From the NCBI RefSeq assembly GCF_900547205.1, contig NZ_URFY01000022.1, positions 1 through 64,000 on the forward strand: a DNA stretch of 64,000 bases, read 5' to 3'. The notes under the pieces are model-generated. The model saw only the letters and a list, made by a program, of their open reading frames with translations, made no database searches and had not been told where the DNA came from. The first letter of the stretch is position 1; each line of letters starts with the position of its first letter. The DNA is from an uncultured Bacteroides sp. (lineage in GTDB: Bacteria; Bacteroidota; Bacteroidia; Bacteroidales; Bacteroidaceae). Positions 1 to 9,589 of this stretch are shown piece after piece. The position numbers and the translations under genes were made by a program.

Positions 1-183
1 ATGAAGATTTTCCATCCATTTTTGGGTTTTAGCAGGCGAAAATGACGGAGTTTTTGGGAAAAAGAGAAGACTGCAAGCCATTTTTATCGATAAAATGGGC
101 AAAAAATGAAGTTTTCATTTAAGTTAATTATAAGACTATATATTAAAATCGTCAGAAATTATCGGGATATAAACCAACTTGCT

Positions 184-191
184 TACTTTTG
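184..191 (+). promoter_or_regulatory. Putative Bacteroides -7 promoter box
   Basis: TACTTTTG matches the Bacteroides -7 consensus TAnnTTTG and lies 33 bases before the start codon of the HTH membrane protein. No convincing TTTG is seen at the -33 distance, so the assignment rests on the -7 box alone. Confidence 0.4.
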
Positions 192-224
192 CGGAGGGAC
201 TTTTAAATTTAACTCAAATTAGGG

Positions 225-1139
225 ATGGAATCAGTCAATATATTACAAAAATGCAAGAAGAATATATCACAGTGCTTTGAAAATATTCACAAACAGTTGG
301 AGAACATCGAAAATGCGGAAGAAAAGGTGAGCTTTTGTGTGGGAATCTGTACGCTGACCTGTTTTTCAATCGGAATGACTTGCGACATAATAGGGTATAT
401 CTACTCCGGTTCATATCTATTATTCGCTATTAATCTGGGGACATTGGCCATTTATGCAGTTACACCTTTATTATATAGACGCGCAAGGATGAGCGTCACT
501 ATTGCTATAGGACTGCTGCTGTTCACCGTGCAAACCAATATTTCCATTTCGATAATCTACAACTACTACGAAATGACGGGCAACGACTCCCCCCCCGTCT
601 ATTACGATTTGTTCATCGGTTTTCTGGCAGGTATGCTTGCTTCGCAGACCCTTGGGAGAAGGTATGTATTACTTCTTTGCCTGATGCCACTCGCCTCACT
701 GGCTGCCGTACTCATAATGAGCTCCGCTCCCCAGGAATTCAGCCACTTCCTCAGTTTATGCCTGGCATATGTTTTGCCACCCTTACTGCTTACATATATC
801 CGAAAGCTCATGTGGGGTGCATTCAGGAAGAAAGACCGCCTGCTTGCCAGCGAAAAAGTGATGGAGGACATCAACGAGAAGTTTAAACTTTCCCTCACCG
901 CAAAAGAAGTGTATCTCTGCTGCTTGATTCTCGAAGACAAATCTATCTTAGAAATCAGTCAAATGCTTTATATCAATGAATCCAGCGTTAGGGCAAACCG
1001 GTCGCGCATCCGCAGAAAACTGATGCTGGGCAAAGAAATAAATCTGAAAGCCCATCTGATGATGCTCGTGAACAAGAAAAATAACGAGTGCGAAGAAAAA
1101 TTTCCGAGACAAGATGATGATGATTGGAACAAGCTATAA
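225..1139 (+). CDS. Membrane protein with C-terminal LuxR-like helix-turn-helix
   Basis: The 304-residue protein has a short cytoplasmic-looking N-terminus and then about six hydrophobic segments between residues 35 and 195. A basic linker follows, and residues about 222-270 look like a LuxR/GerE-type helix-turn-helix (LTAKEVYLCCLILEDKS, then EISQMLYINESSVRANRSRI). The layout suggests a membrane-anchored one-component transcription regulator whose DNA-binding domain faces the cytoplasm. No ligand-binding domain is recognisable and no target is suggested by neighbours, since it stands alone upstream of a strong terminator. The tail is acidic. The fold assignment is by motif appearance only; function is inferred. 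Confidence 0.75.
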   Translation: MESVNILQKCKKNISQCFENIHKQLENIENAEEKVSFCVGICTLTCFSIGMTCDIIGYIYSGSYLLFAINLGTLAIYAVTPLLYRRARMSVTIAIGLLLFTVQTNISISIIYNYYEMTGNDSPPVYYDLFIGFLAGMLASQTLGRRYVLLLCLMPLASLAAVLIMSSAPQEFSHFLSLCLAYVLPPLLLTYIRKLMWGAFRKKDRLLASEKVMEDINEKFKLSLTAKEVYLCCLILEDKSILEISQMLYINESSVRANRSRIRRKLMLGKEINLKAHLMMLVNKKNNECEEKFPRQDDDDWNKL

Positions 1140-1227
1140 ATTTTAGTCTATATTTCCCACAAGACATAGTTTTGGACGGCTACGAACTGTTGTAAAACAT
1201 GGGACTACTTAAAAATTACATTAAGAA

Positions 1228-1260
1228 AAGCCCCTGCTATGAAAACATAGCAGGGGCTTT
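1228..1260. terminator. Rho-independent terminator
   Basis: A perfect 14-bp stem (AAGCCCCTGCTATG at 1228-1241 with its complement at 1246-1259) closes a four-base AAAA loop, flanked by A and T runs on either side. It lies about 90 bases downstream of the HTH membrane-protein gene and isolates it from the next unit. Confidence 0.85.
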
Positions 1261-1330
1261 ATAGTTGGCTCTTGGCGCGCCTTCCCACGTTAAATTATCC
1301 TTAGTCTGTTCGTAACTAAAGGAAAAGAAC

Positions 1331-1338
1331 TACTTTTG
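1331..1338 (+). promoter_or_regulatory. Putative Bacteroides -7 promoter box
   Basis: TACTTTTG fits TAnnTTTG and sits 23 bases upstream of the glycosyltransferase start. It directly follows the terminator of the previous gene, so a new transcription unit is expected here. A -33 match is weak. Confidence 0.45.
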
Positions 1339-1361
1339 TTTCTAAATTTTATAGTATCTAT

Positions 1362-2105
1362 ATGCAAACATCGGATAGCATCGTAATTATCCCGACGTAC
1401 AACGAGCGGGAGAACATAGAAAATATCATCCGCGCAGTTTTCGGACTTCCTAAAGTTTTTCACATATTGGTGATTGAAGACGGTTCTCCGGACGGAACGG
1501 CAACTATCGTCAAAACCTTGCAAAAAGAATTTCCCGAACGTCTTTTTATGATTGAACGGAAAGGAAAGTTGGGTTTGGGCACGGCTTATATCACCGGATT
1601 CAAATGGGCGCTGGAGCACGCTTACGAATACATCTTTGAGATGGATGCCGACTTCAGCCACAATCCGAATGATTTGCCACGCCTGTATCAGGCTTGCGCG
1701 GAACAGGGCGGAGATGTGTCCGTAGGTTCCCGTTATGTGAGCGGGGTAAACGTGGTAAACTGGCCGATGGCTCGGGTACTGATGTCGTTCTTTGCTTCCA
1801 AATATGTGCGGCTCATCACAGGGATTCCGGTGCACGACACCACTGCCGGATTCGTTTGCTATCGCCGCCAGGTGCTTGAAACGATTGATTTGGACCACAT
1901 CCGCTTCAAAGGATATGCCTTTCAGATTGAGATGAAATTCACTGCTTACAAATGTGGTTTTAAGATTATCGAAGTGCCAGTGATCTTTATTAACCGTGAG
2001 CTAGGTACTTCGAAGATGAATAGTAGTATCTTCGGGGAAGCCGTGTTCGGAGTGATAAAATTGAAAGTTAATAGTTGGTTCCATAAATTCCCGCAAAAGA
2101 AATGA
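1362..2105 (+). CDS. Polyprenol-monophosphate mannose synthase-like glycosyltransferase (GT2)
   Basis: This 247-residue family-2 glycosyltransferase resembles Dpm1/Ppm1: IIPTYNERENI near residue 10, VIEDGSPDGTA near 37-47 and the metal-binding EMDADFSHNP near 93. It has no C-terminal membrane anchor, as in the soluble form of the family. Such enzymes move mannose from GDP-mannose to a polyprenyl phosphate at the cytoplasmic membrane, making a lipid-linked donor for glycoprotein or glycan assembly. The stop codon overlaps the start of the dihydroorotase gene by four bases (ATGA), so the two are probably translationally coupled, although their pathways are unrelated. Sugar specificity cannot be read from sequence. 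Confidence 0.88.
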   Translation: MQTSDSIVIIPTYNERENIENIIRAVFGLPKVFHILVIEDGSPDGTATIVKTLQKEFPERLFMIERKGKLGLGTAYITGFKWALEHAYEYIFEMDADFSHNPNDLPRLYQACAEQGGDVSVGSRYVSGVNVVNWPMARVLMSFFASKYVRLITGIPVHDTTAGFVCYRRQVLETIDLDHIRFKGYAFQIEMKFTAYKCGFKIIEVPVIFINRELGTSKMNSSIFGEAVFGVIKLKVNSWFHKFPQKK

Positions 2106-3442
2106 AACGTACACTGATTCAGAATGCCGTTATTGTAAACGAAGGAAGAAAAGTACCGGGTTCGGTAGTTATTGAAGGCGAGAAAATTGCCGAGATATTG
2201 GTGGGCGAAGAGAAAGCTACTGCGCCTTGTGACGAAATGATTGATGCAACCGGATGCTATCTCTTGCCGGGGGCAATTGACGAACACGTGCATTTTCGCG
2301 ACCCGGGACTGACGCATAAGGCGGACATCAGCACGGAAAGCCGTGCGGCAGCCGCAGGAGGCGTTACTTCTATCATGGATATGCCGAATACGAATCCGCA
2401 GACTACTACGCTGAAGGCTTTGGAAGAGAAGTTTGCGTTGTTGGCGGAGAAGTCGTCGGTCAATTATTCTTGTTATTTCGGGGCAACGAATAATAATTAT
2501 ACTCAGTTCGGTGAATTGGATAAGCGTCGTGTTTGCGGGGTGAAGCTGTTTATGGGGTCGAGCACCGGAAATATGCTGGTGGACCGGATGGCGAGCTTAC
2601 GTAATATCTTCGGGGGCACGGACTTGCTGATTGCTGCGCATTGTGAGGATCAAGGGATTATAAAGGAGAATACGGATAGATATAAGAAGGAGTTCGGAGA
2701 CGATGTGCCGCTGGCGCTCCATCCTGCCATTCGTTCGGAAGAGGCTTGTTTCCGTTCTTCCGAGCTAGCGGTTCAGCTGGCTCGGGAAACGAATGCACGT
2801 TTGCATATTATGCATATTTCCACTGCCAGAGAGTTGAGCTTATTTTCGGATGCTCCACTGGTGGAGAAGAGAATTACTGCGGAAGCTTGTGTGCCGCATT
2901 TAGTGTTTACTGAAGAGGATTATGGGACAATCGGCGCACGTATCAAATGCAATCCTGCCATTAAAACGGCAGAGGACCGGAAAGCATTGCGGGAAGCGGT
3001 GAATAGCGGGCTGATTGATGCGATTGGTACAGATCACGCCCCGCACTTGTTGAGTGAAAAGGAAGGGGGAGCTCTGAAAGCGATGTCGGGGATGCCGATG
3101 ATACAGTTCTCGCTGGTGAGTATGTTGGAGCTGACGGATAAGGGTGTATTTACGATAGAGAAAGTGGTGGAAAAGATGGCACACGCACCGGCGCAGATGT
3201 ACGAGATAGAGAAGCGGGGATTTATTCGCAAAGGGTATCAGGCAGACCTTGTTCTGGTACGTCCCGACAGTGAATGGACAGTGACGACGGATTGCATTTT
3301 GAGTAAATGCGGATGGAGTCCGCTGGAAGGATGCACTTTCCACTGGAAAGTGGAGAAAACATTTGCGAATGGTTATCTGTTGTATAACAATGGAGAAATA
3401 GATGAGACTTATCGTGGACAAGAGTTAAGGTTTGAACGATGA
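2102..3442 (+). CDS. pyrC: Dihydroorotase
   Basis: The 446-residue amidohydrolase has the family metal-binding signature DEHVHFRDPG near residue 60, a carboxylated-lysine candidate in GVKLFMGSS near 150, zinc-ligand histidines in AAHCED and HIMHIST, and the catalytic-loop motif GTDHAPH near 305. This is the long class I dihydroorotase type. It reversibly cyclises carbamoyl-aspartate to dihydroorotate in pyrimidine synthesis in the cytoplasm. It overlaps the upstream GT2 gene by four bases, and its stop overlaps the start of the next gene by four bases, so the three form a compact operon. Confidence 0.93.
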   Translation: MKRTLIQNAVIVNEGRKVPGSVVIEGEKIAEILVGEEKATAPCDEMIDATGCYLLPGAIDEHVHFRDPGLTHKADISTESRAAAAGGVTSIMDMPNTNPQTTTLKALEEKFALLAEKSSVNYSCYFGATNNNYTQFGELDKRRVCGVKLFMGSSTGNMLVDRMASLRNIFGGTDLLIAAHCEDQGIIKENTDRYKKEFGDDVPLALHPAIRSEEACFRSSELAVQLARETNARLHIMHISTARELSLFSDAPLVEKRITAEACVPHLVFTEEDYGTIGARIKCNPAIKTAEDRKALREAVNSGLIDAIGTDHAPHLLSEKEGGALKAMSGMPMIQFSLVSMLELTDKGVFTIEKVVEKMAHAPAQMYEIEKRGFIRKGYQADLVLVRPDSEWTVTTDCILSKCGWSPLEGCTFHWKVEKTFANGYLLYNNGEIDETYRGQELRFER

Positions 3443-4365
3443 TTATATCTTATAAAATACATAGCGTTGCCCCCTACATCAACTGGATATACTTTTTCCA
3501 TGCGTGGGGATTCCAACCGCGTTTCGCAGCCATCGCCAACATTCACGGTTGTGATGTCTGCCGGGCTTCGTGGCTGACTACTTTCCCAGAAGAGGAACGC
3601 AGCAAGGCTGCCGAAGCGATGCAACTATTCAAAGAAGCCAACCGGATGCTCGATTTGCTTGACAAGGATTATGAGGTGAAAACAATCTTCAATCTTTTTA
3701 GGGCGAATTCGGAAGGGGATAATCTGGTGATTGAGAAAGGGCAAGAAAAGACCGGAAAGATTGAAGAAAAACAATTCATTACTTTTCCTTTGCTTCGCCA
3801 GCAGACCCCGAAACGGGATGGCAGCCCTTTTCTTTGCCTGAGCGACTTTATCCGTCCGCTTTCCTCCGGTATTTCCGATACCATCGGCGCTTTTGCCGCT
3901 TGCATCGATGCAGATATGGAAGGACTCTACGAACAGGACCCTTATAAACATTTGCTCATACAGACCCTCTCCGACCGTTTGGCAGAAGCGGCTACGGAGA
4001 AAATGCACGAATATGTGCGGAAAGAAGCATGGGGGTATGCCAAAGACGAAAGTCTGGGCATAGCGGACTTGCTAGTCGAAAAATATCAAGGAATCCGGCC
4101 CGCCGTGGGTTATCCTTCTCTGCCGGATCAATCTGTCAACTTTCTGCTCGACGAACTGTTGGATATGAAACAGATAGGAATATCGCTTACCGAAAACGGA
4201 GCCATGTATCCTCACGCCTCTGTCTGCGGACTAATGTTCTCACATCCGGCAGCCGAGTATTTTTCTGTCGGTAAAATAGGAGAAGACCAACTGGAAGACT
4301 ACGCCCGCCGTCGGGGGAAAAACTTGGAAGAAGTCCGTAAGTTCTTGGCTGCAAATCTGCAATAG
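3439..4365 (+). CDS. Stand-alone methionine synthase (B12-dependent) reactivation domain protein
   Basis: The 308-residue protein resembles the C-terminal AdoMet-binding activation domain of MetH. Visible family motifs are the SDTIGAFA stretch near residue 150, RPAVGYPSLPDQS near 220 (family pattern RPAxGYPxxPDH) and the C-terminal HPAAEYFSVGKIGEDQLEDYA near 275. In MetH this domain supplies AdoMet to remethylate inactive cob(II)alamin. No cobalamin-binding or folate-binding module is present, so it must act on a partner, presumably a MetH lacking this domain elsewhere in the genome. The start overlaps pyrC by four bases. Domain identity is confident; action in trans is inference. Confidence 0.82.
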   Translation: MIISYKIHSVAPYINWIYFFHAWGFQPRFAAIANIHGCDVCRASWLTTFPEEERSKAAEAMQLFKEANRMLDLLDKDYEVKTIFNLFRANSEGDNLVIEKGQEKTGKIEEKQFITFPLLRQQTPKRDGSPFLCLSDFIRPLSSGISDTIGAFAACIDADMEGLYEQDPYKHLLIQTLSDRLAEAATEKMHEYVRKEAWGYAKDESLGIADLLVEKYQGIRPAVGYPSLPDQSVNFLLDELLDMKQIGISLTENGAMYPHASVCGLMFSHPAAEYFSVGKIGEDQLEDYARRRGKNLEEVRKFLAANLQ

Positions 4366-4434
4366 TCCTCATCGCCCCTGTGATTTTTCACCTTTTCTCA
4401 CGACTAACTAACCAGAAAAGTAACTAGAAAATCC

Positions 4435-4947
4435 ATGAGAGAACAAACAACAGAGGTAAACACTCTTATAGAACAAGAGTTCTTGAAGGTTGTCCGCGAA
4501 TACGAGCGGGTAATCTACAAGGTTTGCTACCTGTATACCAACCCCAACGCTCCGCTCAACGACCTCTATCAGGACGTGATACTGAACCTCTGGAAAGCCT
4601 TTCCCAAATTCAGGAAAGAGTGTAAAATATCTACATGGATTTACCGCATCGCCCTGAACACCTGCATCAGCTTTTTCCGAAAAGAGAAGAATGTGCCCGA
4701 AATCGTCAGCCTCACCCGCGAGATTGACTGGACGATAGAAGAGCACGACCCCATCAACGAAATGCTGAAACAAATGTACGGCATGATTAACCAACTGGGA
4801 CAACTCGACAAATCAATCATCCTGCTCTACCTAGAAGATAAAAGCTACGAGGAAATAGCAGAAATTACCGGCCTGACAGTGACCAACGTGGCTACCAAAC
4901 TGAGCCGCATCAAAGACAAACTTAAACGAATGAAAAAGGAGGAATGA
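4435..4947 (+). CDS. ECF-type RNA polymerase sigma factor
   Basis: The 170-residue protein has sigma region 2 (residues about 20-85, including LYQDVILNLWKAFPKF and STWIYRIALNTCISFFR) and region 4 (about 115-165, with EEIAEITGLTVTNVATKLSRIKDKL), the two-domain layout of extracytoplasmic-function sigma factors. The stop codon overlaps a possible start of the following membrane protein by four bases. That coupling is typical of a sigma/anti-sigma pair. No SusC/SusD genes are adjacent, so it is probably not a polysaccharide-locus regulator. Confidence 0.9.
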   Translation: MREQTTEVNTLIEQEFLKVVREYERVIYKVCYLYTNPNAPLNDLYQDVILNLWKAFPKFRKECKISTWIYRIALNTCISFFRKEKNVPEIVSLTREIDWTIEEHDPINEMLKQMYGMINQLGQLDKSIILLYLEDKSYEEIAEITGLTVTNVATKLSRIKDKLKRMKKEE

Positions 4948-4952
4948 GATAT

Positions 4953-5528
4953 ATGGAACTGGAAGAACTAAAACAATCATGGAATGCCTTGGATGAACAC
5001 CTGAAAGACAAGGAGCTAATCAAAGAGGAAGAACTGAAAAAGCTGATTGGGCACACGGACAAAGGTATCCACGCCATTGCCCGCCTGAACACCAAGCTTA
5101 TCCTGATTTCACTGCCGGTATTAATCTTATTCCTGGCGGAAGTGCTGCTACACAACCGGTTGAATCCTATTTATATCATTATCCTACTGGTATGGATTCC
5201 CGCACTCTGCTGGGACATCGCCACCACCCGTTTCCTCCAACGGACACACATCGACGAAATGCCGCTGGTAGATGTGATCAGCCGCGTCAACCGCATCCAC
5301 CGATGGACCATCCGTGAACGGCTGATTGCCACGGCTTTCCTGCTGATATTAGCGGTACTTTCTTTTGTTTACTGGCAAGTGTGGCAATACGGAATAGGCA
5401 TGATTTTCTTTTTCATTCTCCTATGGGGAGGTGGACTGGGACTGATTCTGTGGATTTATCGTAAGAAGTTCCTGAACCGTATCCACGAAATCAAAAAGAA
5501 CCTGAGTGAATTAAACGAATTAATATAA
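4953..5528 (+). CDS. Membrane protein, probable partner of the ECF sigma factor
   Basis: The 191-residue protein has an acidic N-terminal cytoplasmic stretch (MELEELKQSWNALDEHLK) and four hydrophobic segments arranged as two hairpins, then a charged C-terminal helix. An ATG at 4944 overlaps the sigma stop but lies one base from the AGGAGG at 4937-4942; the ATG at 4953 has a 10-base spacing and is preferred. Position and topology suggest an anti-sigma factor holding the upstream sigma at the membrane. It has no recognisable zinc-binding anti-sigma motif, so this role is inference from context. Confidence 0.7.
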   Translation: MELEELKQSWNALDEHLKDKELIKEEELKKLIGHTDKGIHAIARLNTKLILISLPVLILFLAEVLLHNRLNPIYIIILLVWIPALCWDIATTRFLQRTHIDEMPLVDVISRVNRIHRWTIRERLIATAFLLILAVLSFVYWQVWQYGIGMIFFFILLWGGGLGLILWIYRKKFLNRIHEIKKNLSELNELI

Positions 5529-5547
5529 ACCGAATAATAAGATTTGA

Positions 5548-6714
5548 ATGTTACAACGCGTATTCATATTCCTGCTATTGTTTCTAATTCTACCGGACGT
5601 CTACCTGTATCTTCGGTTTATCGCCCGGCTCACAGCTCAACGATGGTTACGAATCCTCTACTGGATACCGAGTTTCCTGCTGACCATAGGATTGCTCTAT
5701 CTGGTTTATTTCTCCAACAATGCCTTCTCCGAACAGCACACACGGGACATCGGATGGTTCTCCATCTTCTTCTTCCTGTTTTCGGCTCCCAAACTGCTGC
5801 TGGCTCTCTGCACCATTATCGGAATCCCTTTTCACAAATGGCTCCGATGGCCACGCACTCCTTTTATAGGTACAGGATTGACGCTTGCCACACTTTGCAT
5901 CATCGTCATTCTCTACGGTTCTTTCGTGGGCCGCACTCGCTTTGAAGTGAAAGAGGTCACCTATACCTCTCCGCGCTTGCCGCAATCTTTTGACGGATAC
6001 CGCATTGTGCAACTATCCGACCTGCACATCGGAAGTTTTGTGGGCAACGCTCCTGCCATCAAGAAACTGGTAGACATGGTGAACGCCCAGCACCCCGACC
6101 TAATCGTCTTTACCGGAGATTTAGTGAACCACCGGGCTGTGGAACTCAATGAATTTCAGGAGATACTGGCGGGATTGAAAGCGAAAGACGGGGTATACTC
6201 CATACTTGGCAACCATGACTACGGTCCTTATTTCCACTGGAAGGACAAACAAGACCAGAGCGACAACCTGATAGAACTTGAAAAAAGGCAAAAATATATG
6301 GGATGGAAGCTACTGAATAATTCGCACGACTTCCTGATAGAAGGTAATGACAGCATTGCCCTTATCGGGGTGGAGAACGACGGCGAACCGCCATTTTCAC
6401 AGTACGGCGACCTGCCCAAAGCAAAGGCAGGCACCGAGGGTATGTTTCAAATCCTGCTGAGCCATAACCCGACACACTGGAGACGGGAAGTACTTCCCGA
6501 ATCGGAGGTCGACTTAATGCTGGCAGGGCACACACACGGCATGCAATTGCAATTCGGGCACTACTCCCCTGCCTGTTACATCTACCCCGAATGGGGTGGA
6601 ATGTATCTGGAAGGCTCGCGAGGGCTTTATGTCAATGTAGGTATCGGCTACGTCGGCTTGCCTTTCCGCTTTGGTGCATGGCCGGAAATAACGGTGCTTA
6701 CCCTACAACGGTAA
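5548..6714 (+). CDS. Membrane-anchored metallophosphoesterase
   Basis: The 388-residue protein has about four N-terminal membrane segments (residues 1-125) followed by a calcineurin-like phosphoesterase domain. The metal-ligand motifs appear in order: QLSDLHIG near 155, FTGDLVNH near 190, LGNHDYG near 222 and AGHTHGMQ near 325. The architecture matches the YkuE/YaeI group, some members of which hydrolyse lipid-linked diphosphates; the substrate here is unknown. The 3' end overlaps the convergent sbcC gene by 17 bases. Confidence 0.87.
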   Translation: MLQRVFIFLLLFLILPDVYLYLRFIARLTAQRWLRILYWIPSFLLTIGLLYLVYFSNNAFSEQHTRDIGWFSIFFFLFSAPKLLLALCTIIGIPFHKWLRWPRTPFIGTGLTLATLCIIVILYGSFVGRTRFEVKEVTYTSPRLPQSFDGYRIVQLSDLHIGSFVGNAPAIKKLVDMVNAQHPDLIVFTGDLVNHRAVELNEFQEILAGLKAKDGVYSILGNHDYGPYFHWKDKQDQSDNLIELEKRQKYMGWKLLNNSHDFLIEGNDSIALIGVENDGEPPFSQYGDLPKAKAGTEGMFQILLSHNPTHWRREVLPESEVDLMLAGHTHGMQLQFGHYSPACYIYPEWGGMYLEGSRGLYVNVGIGYVGLPFRFGAWPEITVLTLQR

Positions 6715-9589
6715 GCACGCTTTTTCCATTGACTTTCTTGTGTACCTGCACCTGAACGGATATCCGCTCGCTCATCTCCTGCACATGAGAAATGACTCCG
6801 ATTTTTCGCCCCTGCATTTGCAGTTGCTCCAATGCTTCCATCGCTGTGCGAAGGCTTTCCGCATCCAGAGAGCCGAATCCTTCGTCGATGAACAGGGATT
6901 CTACTTTCAGATTATTGCTCGACAGAGATGACAATCCCAATGCAAGTGCCAAGGAGATGAGAAACGATTCTCCTCCGGAAAGGGAGTATACCGTCCGCAC
7001 TTCATCGCACATATCGCAGTCAATTACCTGAAGTCCCAGAGTTTCGGGAATTTGCTGCAATTTATAGCGTTTGGAGAGATAAGAGAGGTGCTTGTTGGCA
7101 TGAAGCAACAGTAAGTTCAACGTATAGCTCTGCGCTATGACTTTAAACTTTGCGCCGTCCGCACTGCCAATCAGTTTATTTAGTTTCGCCCAACGTTCGG
7201 CAACCGATTGCTTTTCCGCCAGTTCTTTTGCAATCTGCTCTGCAGCCGCCTTATTCTTGACTTGCTGCAACAAGCGGACTTCAATAGTCGATAAACTGCG
7301 CTCCGTGTTCATATTTTCTTCCTGCTGTCGTTTGATTGCTTCGGGAAGCTCGTCGGGAGATTCTATCTTTTTCTGCTGTTCCTGCAATTCATCCATAGTT
7401 ATGGCAAGCTGTTTCATCTCTCCTTGTAAACCGGAAAGTGCGTTTTGCACGGTTTCCACTTCCTTGCGCGCTTTCTCCAATGCAAGATTCAATTCTTTCT
7501 CTTTTCTTACAACGGCTGCTTCCGCATCATCCACACTCTTTCCTTTCAATAAGTGTGAGCGCTCTTCGCGCAAGGCATTCAATGCTTTTTCTATTACTTT
7601 AAACCTCTCCTGCTCGGCAGAAGCTGCATTCTGGAAAATCGCCAACTGCTCCTTAACGGAAAATACTTTCTGTATTGACAAACGACAGTGGGCAACATTC
7701 TCACGCAAATCTTCGCAATAGGCACGCATCTTCTTGATTGCTTCATCGCTGCGCTGCCACTGGGCATAGAGTGTTCCATATTCCTGAATAAGCCCCGCCA
7801 GCTCTTTCAGACGGTTCTGTATCTTTGCTTCATCTCCAAAGCCAATCACCTCTTTTTGCAAAGCCGACAATTGCTCAATAATCTGTGTCTCAGCTTTCTT
7901 TTGGTTCTCTAAGTCACGCTGCAATACAATCGTCCTATCATTAATCTGCTGACGGGTGGCGGTTGCCGTATTATAATCCTGCTCTATGCTTCGGAAAATA
8001 GTATCTACGGCTTCGTTATCCTGATGATAGGGATGCGACGTACTGCCACAAACCGGACAAGCCGATCCTTCCTGCAAATGCTGACGCAAAGCCTTGACGT
8101 CCTTTCCTACTGACATCCGGGCATTTTCATACAGGTGCTGAACGGCTTTCAAGGCGGCATCCTGCTCAGCCAGTTGTCGGGCAGATGCAGCAACCTCCGT
8201 TGTTAATCTATCAATTTCGACTTTTACTTTCGTCTGATTATCAGTCAGTCGGCGTATTTCCTGCTGACGCAACAATTCTTGCTGCAACTTACCCTTCTCT
8301 TCCGATAAAGACGGATAACCGAAGGCGTTTAGTTTTACCAAACACTCTTCATTCGTTTTTACGCTGATTTCCAGTTTATCTTCTTCCCGACGCAAGATTG
8401 ATTCAACTTGTTCAAGTTGCAAGCTATCAACCTGTTCGAGCTGCAAGGCATCTGCTCCTTCAGTCTGTTTTAGTAGTCTGTTCAAAGTAGAATAAGACTT
8501 TAGCAACTGTTCCGTAGCCATCTTTGTCTTCTTTTCCTGTTCCGCCACCTGCCCGAGGTCCGTCTGCAATATCTGCTGCGACTGCGCATATCCCGCTTGC
8601 TGCGACTGAATCTGGGCATCCAGTTGGCGCGCTTTCTTTAAATCGGGCTGTATGGCTTCACATTGTGCTTTAAACCGTGCCAACTCTTCTTCGCGCAACG
8701 TAAGTTCTTTCTGAAAGCCCTTCATTTTTGCTTGCTTGTCCAGTTCCGCCTGCTGTTTCTTCTTCCAAAGTTCCTGCTGCGTTTTTAAGTTCCGGACTAC
8801 ATTTAACTGCACATTGCGGACTGCCAGTAATTCAATTCCTACTGCACGCTTTGCAATCAATTGCTCTTTTTCTTTTTGCAAGGTGAGAAGTTCTTCTTCC
8901 GGAATCAGCTCTATCATACTCATCTTAGCATGAATCTGTGTCACTTCTTCCTGAGCCGCCTTATTTCGTGCAAATACCTCCTGAGATATCCGGGAATAAA
9001 CGCCCGTTCCGGTCAGCTTTTCAAGCAACTCCGCCTTGGCTGCTCCCCTAGATTTAAGAAAAGTAGCGAAATCATTCTGAGCCAACAATACAGTACGTGT
9101 AAACTGCTCATACGTCAGCCCCACCAATTCAACCAACTGGACCAATAGTTCTTTTCGGCTACCTTGAAATTCTTTCCCGGTATCCAAATCTTTCACTTTC
9201 AAGGTTTGCGACTGCAAAGAACCGCCAGCCTTATTTCCTCTCCGCCTCACCGACCAACGGGAACAATATCTATGCCCATCCACTCCCAAGAAATCGACCT
9301 CCGCATAGCCTTCAGTCGTTCCGCGGCGGAGCAGATTCTTTACATCCGACTGGTTGATCTGATTATCTCCCACATCTACCAGATTAAGACTCTCCACCGA
9401 ATTGGCAAAACGGGGAGCCTTATCATACAAAGCCAGACACAATGCATCCAGCAGTGTCGATTTGCCCGCTCCCGTTGCTCCCGAAATAGCGAATATTCCT
9501 GCCGAACGCAGTGGTTCCACCGTAAAATCGACCTCTACAGCTCCTTCTATCGAGGTCAGATTCTTCAATCGTATTGCTAATATTTTCAT
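6698..9589 (-). CDS. sbcC: Exonuclease subunit SbcC (Rad50-like ATPase)
   Basis: The 963-residue protein has an N-terminal ATPase half with Walker A GATGAGKST near residue 40, very long coiled-coil regions, a zinc hook CPVCG near residue 510, and a C-terminal half with the ABC signature YSLSGGESF and a Walker B FIDEGFGSLD. This is the SMC-like subunit of the SbcCD nuclease, which opens hairpins and trims protein-blocked DNA ends. Its start overlaps the sbcD stop by four bases, as expected for a stoichiometric complex. Confidence 0.95.
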   Translation of the reverse strand: MKILAIRLKNLTSIEGAVEVDFTVEPLRSAGIFAISGATGAGKSTLLDALCLALYDKAPRFANSVESLNLVDVGDNQINQSDVKNLLRRGTTEGYAEVDFLGVDGHRYCSRWSVRRRGNKAGGSLQSQTLKVKDLDTGKEFQGSRKELLVQLVELVGLTYEQFTRTVLLAQNDFATFLKSRGAAKAELLEKLTGTGVYSRISQEVFARNKAAQEEVTQIHAKMSMIELIPEEELLTLQKEKEQLIAKRAVGIELLAVRNVQLNVVRNLKTQQELWKKKQQAELDKQAKMKGFQKELTLREEELARFKAQCEAIQPDLKKARQLDAQIQSQQAGYAQSQQILQTDLGQVAEQEKKTKMATEQLLKSYSTLNRLLKQTEGADALQLEQVDSLQLEQVESILRREEDKLEISVKTNEECLVKLNAFGYPSLSEEKGKLQQELLRQQEIRRLTDNQTKVKVEIDRLTTEVAASARQLAEQDAALKAVQHLYENARMSVGKDVKALRQHLQEGSACPVCGSTSHPYHQDNEAVDTIFRSIEQDYNTATATRQQINDRTIVLQRDLENQKKAETQIIEQLSALQKEVIGFGDEAKIQNRLKELAGLIQEYGTLYAQWQRSDEAIKKMRAYCEDLRENVAHCRLSIQKVFSVKEQLAIFQNAASAEQERFKVIEKALNALREERSHLLKGKSVDDAEAAVVRKEKELNLALEKARKEVETVQNALSGLQGEMKQLAITMDELQEQQKKIESPDELPEAIKRQQEENMNTERSLSTIEVRLLQQVKNKAAAEQIAKELAEKQSVAERWAKLNKLIGSADGAKFKVIAQSYTLNLLLLHANKHLSYLSKRYKLQQIPETLGLQVIDCDMCDEVRTVYSLSGGESFLISLALALGLSSLSSNNLKVESLFIDEGFGSLDAESLRTAMEALEQLQMQGRKIGVISHVQEMSERISVQVQVHKKVNGKSVLTVVG

